This document shows positions 19,665 to 29,768 of a stretch of 64,000 nt of DNA, piece by piece; positions within the stretch are counted from its first letter, which is position 1; each line of letters opens with the position of its first letter. The DNA is from Pseudozyma flocculosa PF-1. Its lineage: Eukaryota; Basidiomycota; Ustilaginomycetes; Ustilaginales; Ustilaginaceae. The stretch spans positions 44,336 to 108,335 of the forward strand of contig NW_006920895.1 of assembly GCF_000417875.1 (NCBI RefSeq), read 5' to 3'. Below the pieces are notes generated by a model that was not told the DNA's origin, searched no databases, and worked only from the letters and a program-made list of their open reading frames with translations. A program made the translations under genes and the position numbers.

Positions 19665-20144
19665 CATCGAGTCTCCCGTCGACGTTTGCGCCTCGTGTCT
19701 GTTTCATAGATGTCCCCGCTGCTGGCCTGTACGAGGGGCCTGGAATAGAGTCAAGGTTCAGGTTGCGCACCGAAACGCCACGGCGGCGGCGTAGCGTGAT
19801 CACGTCTGCGGGAGGTTGTGCCGGATAGCGGCGCCGTCTGTGGTGGCTGCAGCCAAGGCCGTGAGAGGTGAGGTGCAGTGCGGCCCCGGAAGACAGCTGC
19901 GCGGAGACGCAGAGGCGACTGGGCTCGTCTGCGCCCCTTGGGAGGAGCTACGAGCGCAGCGGCGGTACGCTGCGAGACCGAACGAGTGTGCCAAACGACA
20001 GGCAAGCGCGTACGGCCCGCAAGCAGCATGGCCAGAAGCAAGTTGGTTTTCCGGTTCTGGCGCCATCTCTATTCATCCCATCACCCGATGCCACTGCCGC
20101 CAACAGCACTAGGGGGCCGTCGGCGTGACGAGGGCCCCTGGGCT
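19665..20144. other. Convergent intergenic region
   Basis: This is the shared 3' flank of the decarboxylase and SWP1. Nothing recognisable is seen in it. Confidence 0.55.
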
Positions 20145-21385
20145 CTACTTTGCGGCCGCCGCCTTTACGAGCCTCTGCCTCCGGAGGTCGCCGAGGGCCG
20201 ACTTGCCAATGATGAGGGTGACGAGGCCGCCGCCGGCGAGGAAGGGCAGCATCTGGAAGAGGGTGATGCCGATCCAGTAGCGGATGGCGAGCGCCTCGAG
20301 GCCGACCAGGCTGACGAAGAGCAGCGAGATGCGAGCGGTCGGCGCGGAGAGCGAGGGCTGGACGGTGGCGATCTGAGGTGCGGGCAGAGCAGACATACGG
20401 GAGGCGGGCGGGATCGGAATTCTCGCTCGGGAAGTCAGCCTCTCGATCTGGCCAGCTGCACCCGACGCGTCGGCGGCAGCGCTGCACTTACGAGGCCGAG
20501 CAGCACGATCCACGGCACGGCGACGGTGACGACCGAGGCGACGAGGCTGAGCTTGCGGCTGGGCATCGAGTCGGCCGGCGAGGAGCCAAACGTGTGGAAG
20601 TTGTAGGGCCACCCGCGGAAGCCCTGCTCGATCTCGGCCTTTTCGCGGGCAGAGGGAGCCGCTGAAGCGCTCTGCAGCGAGCTGGGCAGGCGCAGCGAGA
20701 TGAGCGGCAGGCTGAGCGGCTGGTAGCTCCCCGTGGCGGCCGACGATGCGGGGAAGTTGGAGATGAGTAGCGACAGGACGAGCGGGCCCTCGGCTTCAAG
20801 GAGGTGCGAGGGGATCCGATCCATCCTCTGCAGTGCGGTAGCATGCAGAGCAGTGGCAAGGGATGCGGAACGGGCGGTGAACCGTCAGTGGGCGGTGCTT
20901 CTCGAGAGCCCACGACGCTGCGAAGCTGCAAGGCACTCGGCACTTACCAGGTTCCACGACGCCTTTCCGGAGCTGGGCTTGACCTGGATCGGCCAGGCGG
21001 TCTGGGCCGCGTTGGACACCGCCGAGGCCTTGCCAGCCTCGGCGAGGACGACAAAGGCCTGGTGGGGCAGGTGCTCCTTGCTGAACTTGGCCTCGCCCTT
21101 GCCCGAGCCCTCCTGGACGCCGAGCGAGAAGCCGAGGCGGATGACGTCGTCGTTTTCGAGCTGCGTCGGCGCGGCCAGGTCAAACGGCGGCGCGTTGAGG
21201 CTGTAGTCTGGGGCGGTGCTGAACGACTGCGACAGGCGCGACGAGCCGTCGACGGTCGAGAGCGAGAGCTTGGCGTTGGTCAGGACGTAGCTCAGGCCAG
21301 CGTCGGACGGTGGAGCGGCGGCCGCAGAGGCGCCGACGGAGCAGAGCGCCAGCGCGGCGAGTGCCGAGCGTATTGTGAGCTGCAT
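20145..21385 (-). CDS. SWP1: Oligosaccharyltransferase subunit SWP1 / ribophorin II
   Basis: It is a subunit of the ER oligosaccharyltransferase that transfers the lipid-linked glycan to Asn. Exons are 20948-21385, 20492-20827 and 20145-20372 (333 aa). Residues 1-21 form a cleavable signal peptide (IRSALAALALCSVGASA). The lumenal domain contains DVIRLGFSLGVQEG and KEHLPHQAFVVLAE, typical of the ribophorin II C-terminal half. Three C-terminal hydrophobic helices follow (VTVAVPWIVLLGL; LLFVSLVGLEALAIRYW; LFQMLPFLAGGGLVTLIIG). The protein ends in a basic RRQRLVKAAAAK tail. The acceptor of the second intron is uncertain: CAG at 20373 is preferred because a 119-nt intron with a CTGAC branch-like motif results, but nearer in-frame acceptors exist and would add up to about 26 residues. 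Confidence 0.85.
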
Positions 21386-21897
21386 TGGTGGTTTCGCGGT
21401 GGGAGACTGGGTGCGGGAGGATGGCGAGGTGAAGAAGGGACGGGACGGGGCGGGCTGGGAGCGGATGATGGACGAGGAGCCAGCCAGCCAGCCAGCCAGC
21501 CACGCTCAGAAGCTTTGCCCGCCTCGCCGCGCCGCCGCCCGCGTGCCCGCCGCCTGCTGATGCCTTGCGCTGCTGGCAGGCGTGGTTTTGGTCGTTGGCC
21601 CCGGCGCATCCGCACGATGCGGCCATCGGGAGACGATCGGGGAAGCTCGCCCGATTTCCAATTTACCCGCGCGGTCGGGCGTGCACTTGCCGCAGCAGAG
21701 AAACTTTTCCCCAGCCGGGCAGGGCGAGGCAGGGCGAGGCAGGCGTGCGACCCCGCCGGGGGGACCCACGAAGGAAGCGAGAGCCGTCCCCCTCCCTCCT
21801 CCCTCTCTCCCCTCATATCGCATTTCAGGTATAGCCTTGGTCACCGCTGGTCTTCATCCTCCCTCTCCCACCACCCTCCAACCAACCAAAACCAACG
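21386..21897. promoter_or_regulatory. Bidirectional SWP1/RPS20 promoter region with CT-rich block
   Basis: About 510 bp separate the divergent start codons. A CAGC array lies at 21481-21500 near SWP1. Closer to RPS20 there are two copies of CAGGGCGAGG (about 21720-21740). A CT-rich block follows (about 21786-21816), then a CCACCC/CCAACC-rich leader up to the RPS20 ATG. CT-rich blocks before the start are typical of highly expressed fungal genes; their role here is inferred. Confidence 0.45.
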
Positions 21898-22384
21898 ATG
21901 AGCTACGTCGCCAAGGACAAGGACGTCGAGGCTTCGGCCCCGGCCCCCAAGATCCACCGCATCAGGATCACCCTCACCTCGAGGAACGTCAAGAACCTTG
22001 AGAAGGGTGAGTGGGCACCCGGCGCTGCCACCGTGCCACGACGCTGATGATGCGCTCCGGATCTCCTTGCTGACCCGCCCGTGTCACTCCATATCTCCTC
22101 GTGCTCATCTGCGGCCGCCGCCTGTAGTCTGCACCGACCTCGTCACCCGCTCCAAGGACAAGCAGCTCAAGGTGAAGGGTCCCGTCCGCCTGCCCACCAA
22201 GATCCTCTCGCACACGACGCGCAAGTCGCCCTGCGGTGAGGGCTCCAAGACCTGGGACCGCTTCGAGATGAAGATCCACAAGCGCCTCATCGACCTGCAC
22301 AGCCCCTCGGAGATTGTCAAGCAGATCACTTCGATCTCGCTCGAGCCCGGTGTCGAGGTCGAGGTCACCATCCTCTCCAACTAA
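21898..22384 (+). CDS. RPS20: 40S ribosomal protein S20 (uS10)
   Basis: Exons are 21898-22006 and 22128-22384, split in phase 1 at Lys-Val (NLEKV), and encode 121 aa. The protein sits in the head of the 40S subunit. Diagnostic stretches are [58 protein letters not shown] and [19 protein letters not shown], nearly invariant in eukaryotes. The 121-nt intron early in the gene fits the usual pattern of ribosomal protein genes. It shares an upstream region with SWP1. Confidence 0.97.
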
Positions 22385-22798
22385 GCCCGCCTCGCCTCTC
22401 TCGACCGTCGCGCCCTATGCCTCCTCGCCCGCTCGATGGAACTCGGACGAGGAGCTAGGCCTGCGGTAGGCGTCTTTTGTCGGTCGCCGCATCGTCAACC
22501 CGCGCTCGATGCTCACGGGATGAGCGCAGAGGACGGTGCGCATGGATGGCATCAGACCTGATGGAGGGATCCCGTCGGAGTACAGCTCTGGGATTCCAGA
22601 ACACGTCGCCGGTCTTCTTTGCTGCAAGATGGGCAGCGGTTCCGGATGCAATGGCAGAGCCCAGCCCTCTCCGGCCCCTTTCTCCATCTCCATGTCTCTC
22701 TTGCTCGCCTAGGCGCTCGTGGTTCTGTGCCCGTGATTTCGTCGTGTGCTAGCGACGACAGCGCGGTGCAGCATCGCCTTCCGTCCTGTTCTGCTCTG
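22385..22798. other. Convergent intergenic region
   Basis: This is the 3' flank of RPS20 and COG8. No gene or repeat stands out. Confidence 0.55.
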
Positions 22799-25700
22799 CT
22801 ACTTCTTCTTCTTCTTCTTGTTCCGCTTCTTCTTGTTCCCGCCGCCGCCGCCGCCGCCGCCGCCACCGCCGCCGGTATCGGCATCCGGTGCCGGGCTGGG
22901 CGGGACGCTGTCCTCTTCCTCGCCCTCGCCATCTTCGTGCTCATCGCCTCCCGCGTCGTTGCCGTCGTCGTCTTGCGCCGTCGCAGCATCCGCTTCCTCG
23001 GTCGCCTTGGCTTCTTGCCCCTCCTCTGCTTCCTCTTTGGCCTGCTGATCGACGTCCGAAGGGGGCTGGACGGCCATCGACGATACCTCGCCGCCTTCGA
23101 CGCTCGGCGCCGCGTCCTGGCGCTGCGATTCCTCGGCGGGATCCGCGGCGTCTACAGGTTCGGCCGGCACCGAGTCTGCCGCGGACGCTTGCGGGTCTCG
23201 ACTGGGCTCGGACAGGTCGGGCTGGGCTGCGAGGTCTTTGGGAGCCTCGGCCTCTTTGGCTGCCGAGGCAGCCGCTTCCGTGCCTGCGGCTTCGGCGGCC
23301 TGTTTGGCCGCGGCAGCCTCGCGATCCCGCTGCTCCTTGCGCAGCCTCAGCTTTTCGGCCAGGTTCGTCTTCTTGACGCTCGAAGTCGGCGTGGCCGGCC
23401 TGGAACCGGACGATGCCTCGGCGCTGGCGGCTTGTTTCGTCGTCGGTGCTGGGCCTGGAACTGGAGCGGAAGAGGATGAGGAGGAGGAAGGAGCGGCGTC
23501 CAGCGGCTGTGGCGGTTTGGCCGGTTCTTCCTCTTGCTTGCGACAATCCTCGGCCTCCTGCGCCTGCGCCCGTTCCTCGTCGGCTGCTCGCTCGTTGGCT
23601 TCTTGCTGAGCTCGTTGTTGTTGTTGTCGCCTCTCCTCGTCCTCTGCCTCGGCCTTCTTGCGCGCCTCGTCCGCGGCTCGATCCTGGGCCTGGGGCTGGG
23701 CTTCGGCCTCGGCCTCGGCTTCCCTGCGCTTCCTCTCCTCCTCTTCTTGTGCGAGGCTTCGTAATTCCGCTTGCTGCTCTTCCAGCCTCGCCTGCTCGGC
23801 TGCGGCTGCGGCTGCGGCTGCGGCGGCCGCCTCGGCCTGCCTTGTTCGCTGCTCTTCCTCCTCTTGTCTCAATCGCCGCTGCTCTCGCTCCCTCTCGCAC
23901 TCCTCCTCTTCCCGCCGCTTGCGTTCTGCCTCTTCTTGCTCTCGCTTCCGTCGGGCTTCCTCCTCCTCCTCCTCCTGGCGCTTCTGCTCGGCTTCCCGTT
24001 CCTCCTGGCGCTTGCGCTCCTCCTCTTCGGCCTCCCTGCGCTTCCGCTCCTCTTCCTCTGCTTCGAAACGTCGACGCTCCGCCTCTTCGTCTTGCTTGCG
24101 CTTCCGCTCGGCTTCCTCCTCGGCCACACGCCGCTCCTCCTCTTCTTTGCGGGCTCGCTCCGCCTCTGCCGCCTTCCTTGCCCTCTCCTTCTCGATCTTC
24201 TCCTCCTCGAGTCGCCGGCTCTCGGCCTCTTCGCGAGCCAGCCGTCTGGCCTCCTCCTCTCGACGGGCGCGCTCCTCCTCGGTCTTGCGTTGCCTCTCCT
24301 CGTCCTCGAGGCGCCGGGCCCGCTCGGCCGCTCTGGCCTCGGCCCGGTCTCGTCGGCCCTTGATCTGCTCTTGCCGGTCCCTTTCGATGGCATCGGCGAA
24401 GGTTGCGAGCCGGGCGAGGCTGGCCTGCAGCTCCGGACCCACTCGCTTCGCTTCGTCTTCCTCGGCGCCAAAGATCCCGCGTTGCAGGGCATACGAGGAC
24501 CATCGCACGACGAGGTGCTCGAATGCGGTGAGGCCGTAGGAAAGCAGTCGCAGCTCGCCTTCTTTCCGCAGCTCGAGGTCGAGCAGGCGGCCCTCCTCTT
24601 CCGAGAGCCCCTCAAAGAGCGCTGGATCATCTGCCTGGTGTCGCCGGTAGTCGCCGCCCTTGCCGCCAGGGATCTCGAGCAGGTCCATGCCCTGGACGGC
24701 CTCGGCGTACGACAGCAGCTCGTCGGCGAGCCGTGCGAAGTGCGCTTCCAGGGCAGCCTGCAGGCGCAGACGCAGGCGCCGAGGCGCAAACAGCCGCAGG
24801 CCGTTGAAGGCATCCATGAGGCCGTTGAGCAGCGCCAGGAACGGCGGAAAATGGGCAACGTCCGGGTCTGGCCTCAAGTTGGGGCCGGCGGAACGGACGA
24901 CATCGATCGAGCGCTCGTCCAGCTCGTCGACGAGCGACGACCGCACCAGCCATGCCGAGGGAAGGGCGGGCACCGCCTTCTCGTTGGGCTTGGCAGAGAT
25001 CGCCGACGACTTCGAGCCGATCAGCACTAGGCTGTCGTCGGCGAGTGAAGTCCATCTGGCCTGGAGCAGGGCGAGCCAGGTGTGCTCGAGCATGTCGAGG
25101 CCATCAGCCGACCCCTTCGAAGCGATGCCGCGCCTTTCGGGCCGGACGAGGAGATGGCCGAAATCGAGGCCGAATCTCAAGAGCGCCGCCGAGGTGTAGC
25201 TGAGCTGGGTGTGCAGCGCGGCCAGGATTGAGGCGGACTCTTCGATGCTCGCGGCGGTCTTGCCGTTGCCTGCGACGCCATTCGAGCGGCGCTGGAGGCT
25301 GGGTAGCTGCTCGTGCAACGCAGCCGTCAGCCGGTCGAGGGCGTTGAAGGCGAAAGACGAGATGAGATAGGAGGGCGAGGGAGCTTCGGACGGCGACCCG
25401 GTCTTGGTGGCGTCGTCGGCCGAGTCGGCGAAGAGGGCGGTGGCCACGCCGAGGGTCTCGACCAGGCCCTCTCGCCAAGCGTCGATGAACCTGCGAAGGT
25501 AGGCGGCGGTATCGATGGAGGCGCCGGCGACCTTGTCGAGGGTCTCGCCGTGGATGCGGTGCCGCGCCTTGAGGTAGCAGAAGCAGAGCTGGCTCTCATC
25601 CAGGCGGAGGTCGGGCAGGCTTGCGATGACCGAGAGCGACAGCTTCGACAGCGGGTTGACGCGCTGCGCGAGCGAGTGCAGCCTGCGCAGCATCGACGCG

Positions 25701-26572
25701 CTCCGCTTGGCTGCCGGGAGCTGCAGTCCGGGTCGCTGGAGCGCGGCGATGAGGTCGGCCTTCATCCTCGCCAGGTGGGTCCACGTCTCGAAGAGGAGGG
25801 AAAGGAGGACATCGGCGTGCCTCGACGTTGGCTCCGCAGCAGGACCGAGTTCCTTGGACCTGATTGCGGCAGACGAGGAGGATGCCTGCCCTTCACGAGA
25901 GGCGGAAGGCAAAGGCGATGCGGCTGCCGCAGTAGACTGGCGCTCCTCGTCGGCCGCCAGGGTCATGGTGATGATGTGGTCGCCCAGCTGCAGCGCCTCT
26001 GGGTAGTGCCTGGCGCGCACGCACGTGTCGACGAGCTTGGGCAGCTCGAGCAGATCGGCGAGTTGACCGCGCTCGTACTCGTCGGCGACCGCCTGGACCC
26101 GCCTGCGCTCCTCGAGGCTCGACTGGCTCGCCTGCCGGAAGGCGCTGGCCGCCTGCTCGAGGCGAGGCAGCGAGCTGGTGACGAGGTTGTCGAGGCACTC
26201 GGACAGCGAGGCGATCGAGGGACCAAAGGACTCCTCGGCGTCGTAGAGGCTGATGAAGGCGTCGGTCTGGGTGACACAGAGGTGGGAGAGCTGCCGATCG
26301 AGGTCGAGGGCCTTGGATGCCAGGAGGCCCGGCTGGGCTCGCAGATCGGCGAGGGAGTGCGTGGTGAGGGAGCGCAGGAAGCTCGAGGCCTCTGCCAGGT
26401 TGGCTCCCCCCGCGTATGGTTGCTGCAGCCGGTGAGCATCGCTGCTGCCGTCGTTGGTGGTTGAAGGGGCGAGCAGGCTCTGGAGGAGCGAGTGCATCGA
26501 CGAGGGCGAAGCAGCCGGTGCCGTCGTCGTCCCGGGCAACGGCAGCGACTCCTCGGCGCTCTCCACTGCCAT
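22799..26572 (-). CDS. COG8: Conserved oligomeric Golgi complex subunit 8 (Dor1 family) with long charged C-terminal tail
   Basis: It is a single exon of 1257 aa. Residues about 60-400 match the Dor1/COG8 family: FLRSLTTHSLADLRAQP, LDLDRQLSHLCVTQTDAF, LSECLDNLVTSSLPRLEQA, YERGQLADLLELPKLVDTC and ARHYPEALQLGDHII. COG8 is a lobe B subunit that pairs with COG6 in Golgi vesicle tethering. The family part continues to about residue 735. From there to about 1030 the chain is almost pure Glu/Arg/Lys/Ala heptad-like sequence (for example RREEEARRLAREEAESRRL), predicting a long coiled coil or single alpha-helix. It is followed by acidic and Ser/Ala-rich segments and ends in a poly-Gly run and a Lys/Asn tail. 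The tail adds roughly 500 residues to the usual COG8 length. No frameshift or stop separates the two parts. Confidence 0.87.
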   Translation of the reverse strand: MAVESAEESLPLPGTTTAPAASPSSMHSLLQSLLAPSTTNDGSSDAHRLQQPYAGGANLAEASSFLRSLTTHSLADLRAQPGLLASKALDLDRQLSHLCVTQTDAFISLYDAEESFGPSIASLSECLDNLVTSSLPRLEQAASAFRQASQSSLEERRRVQAVADEYERGQLADLLELPKLVDTCVRARHYPEALQLGDHIITMTLAADEERQSTAAAASPLPSASREGQASSSSAAIRSKELGPAAEPTSRHADVLLSLLFETWTHLARMKADLIAALQRPGLQLPAAKRSASMLRRLHSLAQRVNPLSKLSLSVIASLPDLRLDESQLCFCYLKARHRIHGETLDKVAGASIDTAAYLRRFIDAWREGLVETLGVATALFADSADDATKTGSPSEAPSPSYLISSFAFNALDRLTAALHEQLPSLQRRSNGVAGNGKTAASIEESASILAALHTQLSYTSAALLRFGLDFGHLLVRPERRGIASKGSADGLDMLEHTWLALLQARWTSLADDSLVLIGSKSSAISAKPNEKAVPALPSAWLVRSSLVDELDERSIDVVRSAGPNLRPDPDVAHFPPFLALLNGLMDAFNGLRLFAPRRLRLRLQAALEAHFARLADELLSYAEAVQGMDLLEIPGGKGGDYRRHQADDPALFEGLSEEEGRLLDLELRKEGELRLLSYGLTAFEHLVVRWSSYALQRGIFGAEEDEAKRVGPELQASLARLATFADAIERDRQEQIKGRRDRAEARAAERARRLEDEERQRKTEEERARREEEARRLAREEAESRRLEEEKIEKERARKAAEAERARKEEEERRVAEEEAERKRKQDEEAERRRFEAEEEERKRREAEEEERKRQEEREAEQKRQEEEEEEARRKREQEEAERKRREEEECEREREQRRLRQEEEEQRTRQAEAAAAAAAAAAAEQARLEEQQAELRSLAQEEEERKRREAEAEAEAQPQAQDRAADEARKKAEAEDEERRQQQQRAQQEANERAADEERAQAQEAEDCRKQEEEPAKPPQPLDAAPSSSSSSSAPVPGPAPTTKQAASAEASSGSRPATPTSSVKKTNLAEKLRLRKEQRDREAAAAKQAAEAAGTEAAASAAKEAEAPKDLAAQPDLSEPSRDPQASAADSVPAEPVDAADPAEESQRQDAAPSVEGGEVSSMAVQPPSDVDQQAKEEAEEGQEAKATEEADAATAQDDDGNDAGGDEHEDGEGEEEDSVPPSPAPDADTGGGGGGGGGGGGNKKKRNKKKKKK

Positions 26573-27259
26573 GGCGAGAGGCAGCAGTCGACGCGTGTCA
26601 GGCGAGCCGGATGACGGCAGTGGCAGTCAAGAGTCGTGGTGGTGATTGCGGTGGTCGTGGTGGTGAGAGTCATTCGGATCGGCACAAACGAAGAGATCCT
26701 CCAACGACGGCTGGCGTTGGTCCAAGCGCGGCCAGCTCGGTGAATTCCAGCCAGGGTGCGGCCAGAGACATGCTCGCCTTTCGGCCGACTGAGGCTACTC
26801 TACCTCCAGGCTGAGAAGAACCGGGAAGGCAGGCTCGCCCGGGCCTTTTTTCCCAGCCTGAAATTTAAGCTGGCATAGCGCACATTCCAGCCCAGGCTCA
26901 GCTACCCTCAGGATGAAAGTGTCCGACATCGAGCTCCAGCCGTCCGCCCACAATGTCCAAGTGCAATGACTGGAGTCTGCCTTGTCTGTATGGATCCAAC
27001 GACGACCGTGTTTGTGCCTTGCTGGGGCTGAGCTCCTCGAGGCAGCCGACGCCCGGGCCCCAAACAACAACTTTTTTTGGCGCGGCGTGCCGAGTGGACC
27101 CTGAAGGGCGGCGGCCCTCAGTAGTGCTTTCTTCCTGTCCTCCTCTCTCCTCTCCCCTCGTCTCCTCTGCACCTCCTCGTCCGATCCTCGCTCGTCGACC
27201 TCCCTCACTTTGCCCAACTGCATCGACGCTGTCTCCGCCCCGGGACATATTGATCGACC
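26573..27259. other. Divergent promoter region, COG8 and TTL-like gene
   Basis: It contains GTGGTG runs near 26635-26665 and a CT-rich stretch at 27135-27175 just before the TTL-like start. No gene is seen. Confidence 0.55.
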
Positions 27260-29202
27260 ATGGCCACCTCGACGAGCAGCAGCGCCTGCGTCTGCTTCCC
27301 AGACGCGCCCTACACGCAGTGGGCCGCCCTCCGCGCCGCTCAAGACATCCTCGCCCCGCAAGGCTGGACCGTCATCGACGGCTGCCCTGCCCCGTCGTCG
27401 TCGTCGTCTTCCTCCTCCCCTACGCCTTCCGCGTCTTCTGCAACGATACCGGAGGTGCCGACGGGCCAGTCCCTCTACCTGGCCGACTACGATCTCCTGC
27501 CATTCGAAGACCTCCTGCCAGGGTCCGGGAGCAGCGCGGCGCAATGTTCGAGCTACGTGATCCGAAAGGCGCTGATACGCAAACACTACCTCGCCTCGGC
27601 GCTACACGCCTTTCGCGTCAAACGGCGCGGTGCCGATGCCGAAGCGGGGAGCGTCGACGAAGATCCGACGCCGCGCACCTGGGCGTTTGAGATCCAGTTT
27701 GCCGACGAGCTCGACGAGCTCCTCGTCGACGATCTGTACGACCTTGCACAGATCCTCGATGCCAACGCGCGCATCCTCGACGAGCGCGGAGACGCGGACG
27801 CGGATGCCGAGGACGTACAGTGGTTCATCCTCAAGCCCGGCATGGCGGATCGCGGGAACGGCATCAGGCTGTTTGCCACTGCCCAGCAGCTGCTCGAGAT
27901 CTTTGAAGAATTCGAGCCGGATAGCGATGACGAGGATGATGACGAGGAGGCGGCAGATGACGGCGATGAGAGGGAGGTCGGGTACGCCGGCAAGGACACA
28001 TCAGTCCTGACGAGTCAGCTGCGTCACTTTGTCGTCCAGGTGAGTAGTGTGCCTGCGCTCGCCGCCGTCGTCCCGCGACGCTCTCGTGCGTGCGTGCCTG
28101 CGTCCAGTCTGCTGACCTGCTGCTGCTGCCGTCTCGACACCCTACCTGCCGCACCCGCGTACCCGCCACGACCGGACGACACAGGAGTACCTCTCATCTC
28201 CCCTGCTGCTCGACCCACCGTCCACGCCCGACCTCGACGGTGCGCTCTCCTCTCTTTCCCTCTCCGCCTCTCCCCCGTCTCCGCCTGGCGCAGGGCGCAA
28301 GTTCCACCTACGCGCCTACGTCCTATGCGTTGGCTCCCTCCGCGTGTACCTGCACGATTCGATGCTGGCGCTCTTCGCCCCGCTGCCCTACGTCCGCCCG
28401 ACAAGGGAGACAATGACGGACCTCCGACCGCACCTGACCAACACGTGTCTGCAGTCAGACGGCAGCCTCGCCATGGGCGACGCCGGCCGGCCCAAGGAGG
28501 AAAACGTGTGGCTCTGGGACGATCTGGTCGGCTGTCCCATCGGCGACGGCGGTGCCCCGACGACGGCGAGGAGGAGGTTGACGGAAGAGGATGTCCGGTC
28601 CGTCAAGGCCAAGGCGGTCCGCGTCATCGGCACTTCGTTTGAGGCGTGCGCAAAGGCCGGCGCGGTGCACTGGCAGATGTGGCCCAACTCGTTCGAAATC
28701 TTTGGCGTCGACCTGCTCGTCGAACACCGTCCTGCCGTCCCCGGTGCACAGCGGGGAGCACACGACGCGATGGACGTCAAGCTGCTCGAGATCAATGCGG
28801 TACGTTGCCCTCCTCCGCCGCCCTCCTCTGCCAAGGGGATGATCTGACTCGATCTGGGGTATCGACCTTTCTGACCCTGCTCACTCTCCCTCGCACCACC
28901 CCCTCCCCCTCGATCCCATCCCAACGTCACTTCTTCCCGCTGCCTCGTGATGGATGGCGAAACAGCAACCCGATTTCGCGCAGACGGGTAAACGGTTGAG
29001 CGCGACAATCGACCACCTCTTTCGTCGTACGCTCCAAATCGCCGTGCTGCCCTTCCACCGCGCCCGGGCGCAGCAAACATCGTCCGCCGCGGCATCGACA
29101 ACCGCATCGCACGAAAACGACGACGACGAGGGGTGGAATGTGGGCGAGTCTCGCGACGGTACGACGCTCTGCTTTCGTCAGTCCCTTCAAAAGGCTTGGT
29201 AG
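27260..29202 (+). CDS. Tubulin-tyrosine-ligase-like ATP-grasp protein (PBY1-like)
   Basis: Three exons, 27260-28039, 28185-28799 and 28966-29202, all phase 0, give 543 aa. The TTL/ATP-grasp signature is clear: WFILKPGMADRGNGIRLF, then KFHLRAYVLCVGSLRVYLHDSML in parts, LTNTCLQ, WPNSFEIFGVDLLVE, and VKLLEINAQPDFAQTG across the last intron. In the family these residues bind ATP and ligate an amino acid to a protein. The architecture, with a leading domain then a compact TTL core, resembles fungal Pby1 (a P-body-linked TTL protein). That functional link is inferred, as is any tubulin substrate. An acidic Asp/Glu run (about residues 225-245) and a Ser-rich run (about 45-60) are inserted. Confidence 0.85.
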
Positions 29203-29768
29203 TCGCACGACCCCTTGCCCTACCTTGCACTGCCCCAGAGACAACGGACCAACACGTTGCACGGCTCTGTCGAGCCCCGGTCCCAACGTCGCACCCTGGC
29301 TCGAAATCACAAGCGCGCCGCCTGGACAAGCGAGCAGGCAGGCAGGCGTTTGGATCGCCTTGCAGCAACATCTGGCTCCGGCCTTTTCCCCTCCATGTAG
29401 CGACGACAGTGAGCGACGGGTAGTGGCTTGATTAGATGCGTGCATGCGATACAGGACGGACGGCGCGCGTGCGAGCGAAGAGCGAGGTCCATGGTGGCCA
29501 AAGCAAAAGTGATTGGCGCGAGGAGCGAGGAGCGAGGGGCAAGGGCAAGGGCAGGGGCAGGGGCAGGGGCAGGGGCAGGGATGAGCCTGGATGGGATGGC
29601 AGCAGCCCAAACACGCGCAGTTGGGGGCGAGAGGAGCGGCGCAACAGAGAAGCAGGGAAAAGGGATACGAAGAGGGTGTTCCGTCGCAGGATTCCTCCAA
29701 CGAGATGGGCACGGGGTAAAAGAGCGCCGCAGAGCAAAGTCGATGGGCACGACGCAGACGCCGGCGCA
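29203..29768. other. Convergent intergenic region with G-rich repeat
   Basis: It lies between the 3' ends of the TTL-like and kinase genes. A GCAGGCAGGC stretch occurs near 29335 and a GGGGCA array at 29535-29580. No gene is seen. Confidence 0.6.
29535..29580 (+). repeat. (GGGGCA)n array, G-quadruplex-type motif
   Basis: The plus strand carries GGGC-AAGGGC units then four consecutive GGGG runs, each separated only by CA (29554-29575), and a fifth run of three. This meets the usual four-tract definition of a G-quadruplex motif with two-base loops. Confidence 0.85.

Noticed and set aside
22888..25030. Long plus-strand open frames opposite COG8
   Set aside because: They are the antisense of the Glu/Arg-rich tail and read as Leu/Ser/Arg runs; the minus frame has the conserved Dor1 blocks.
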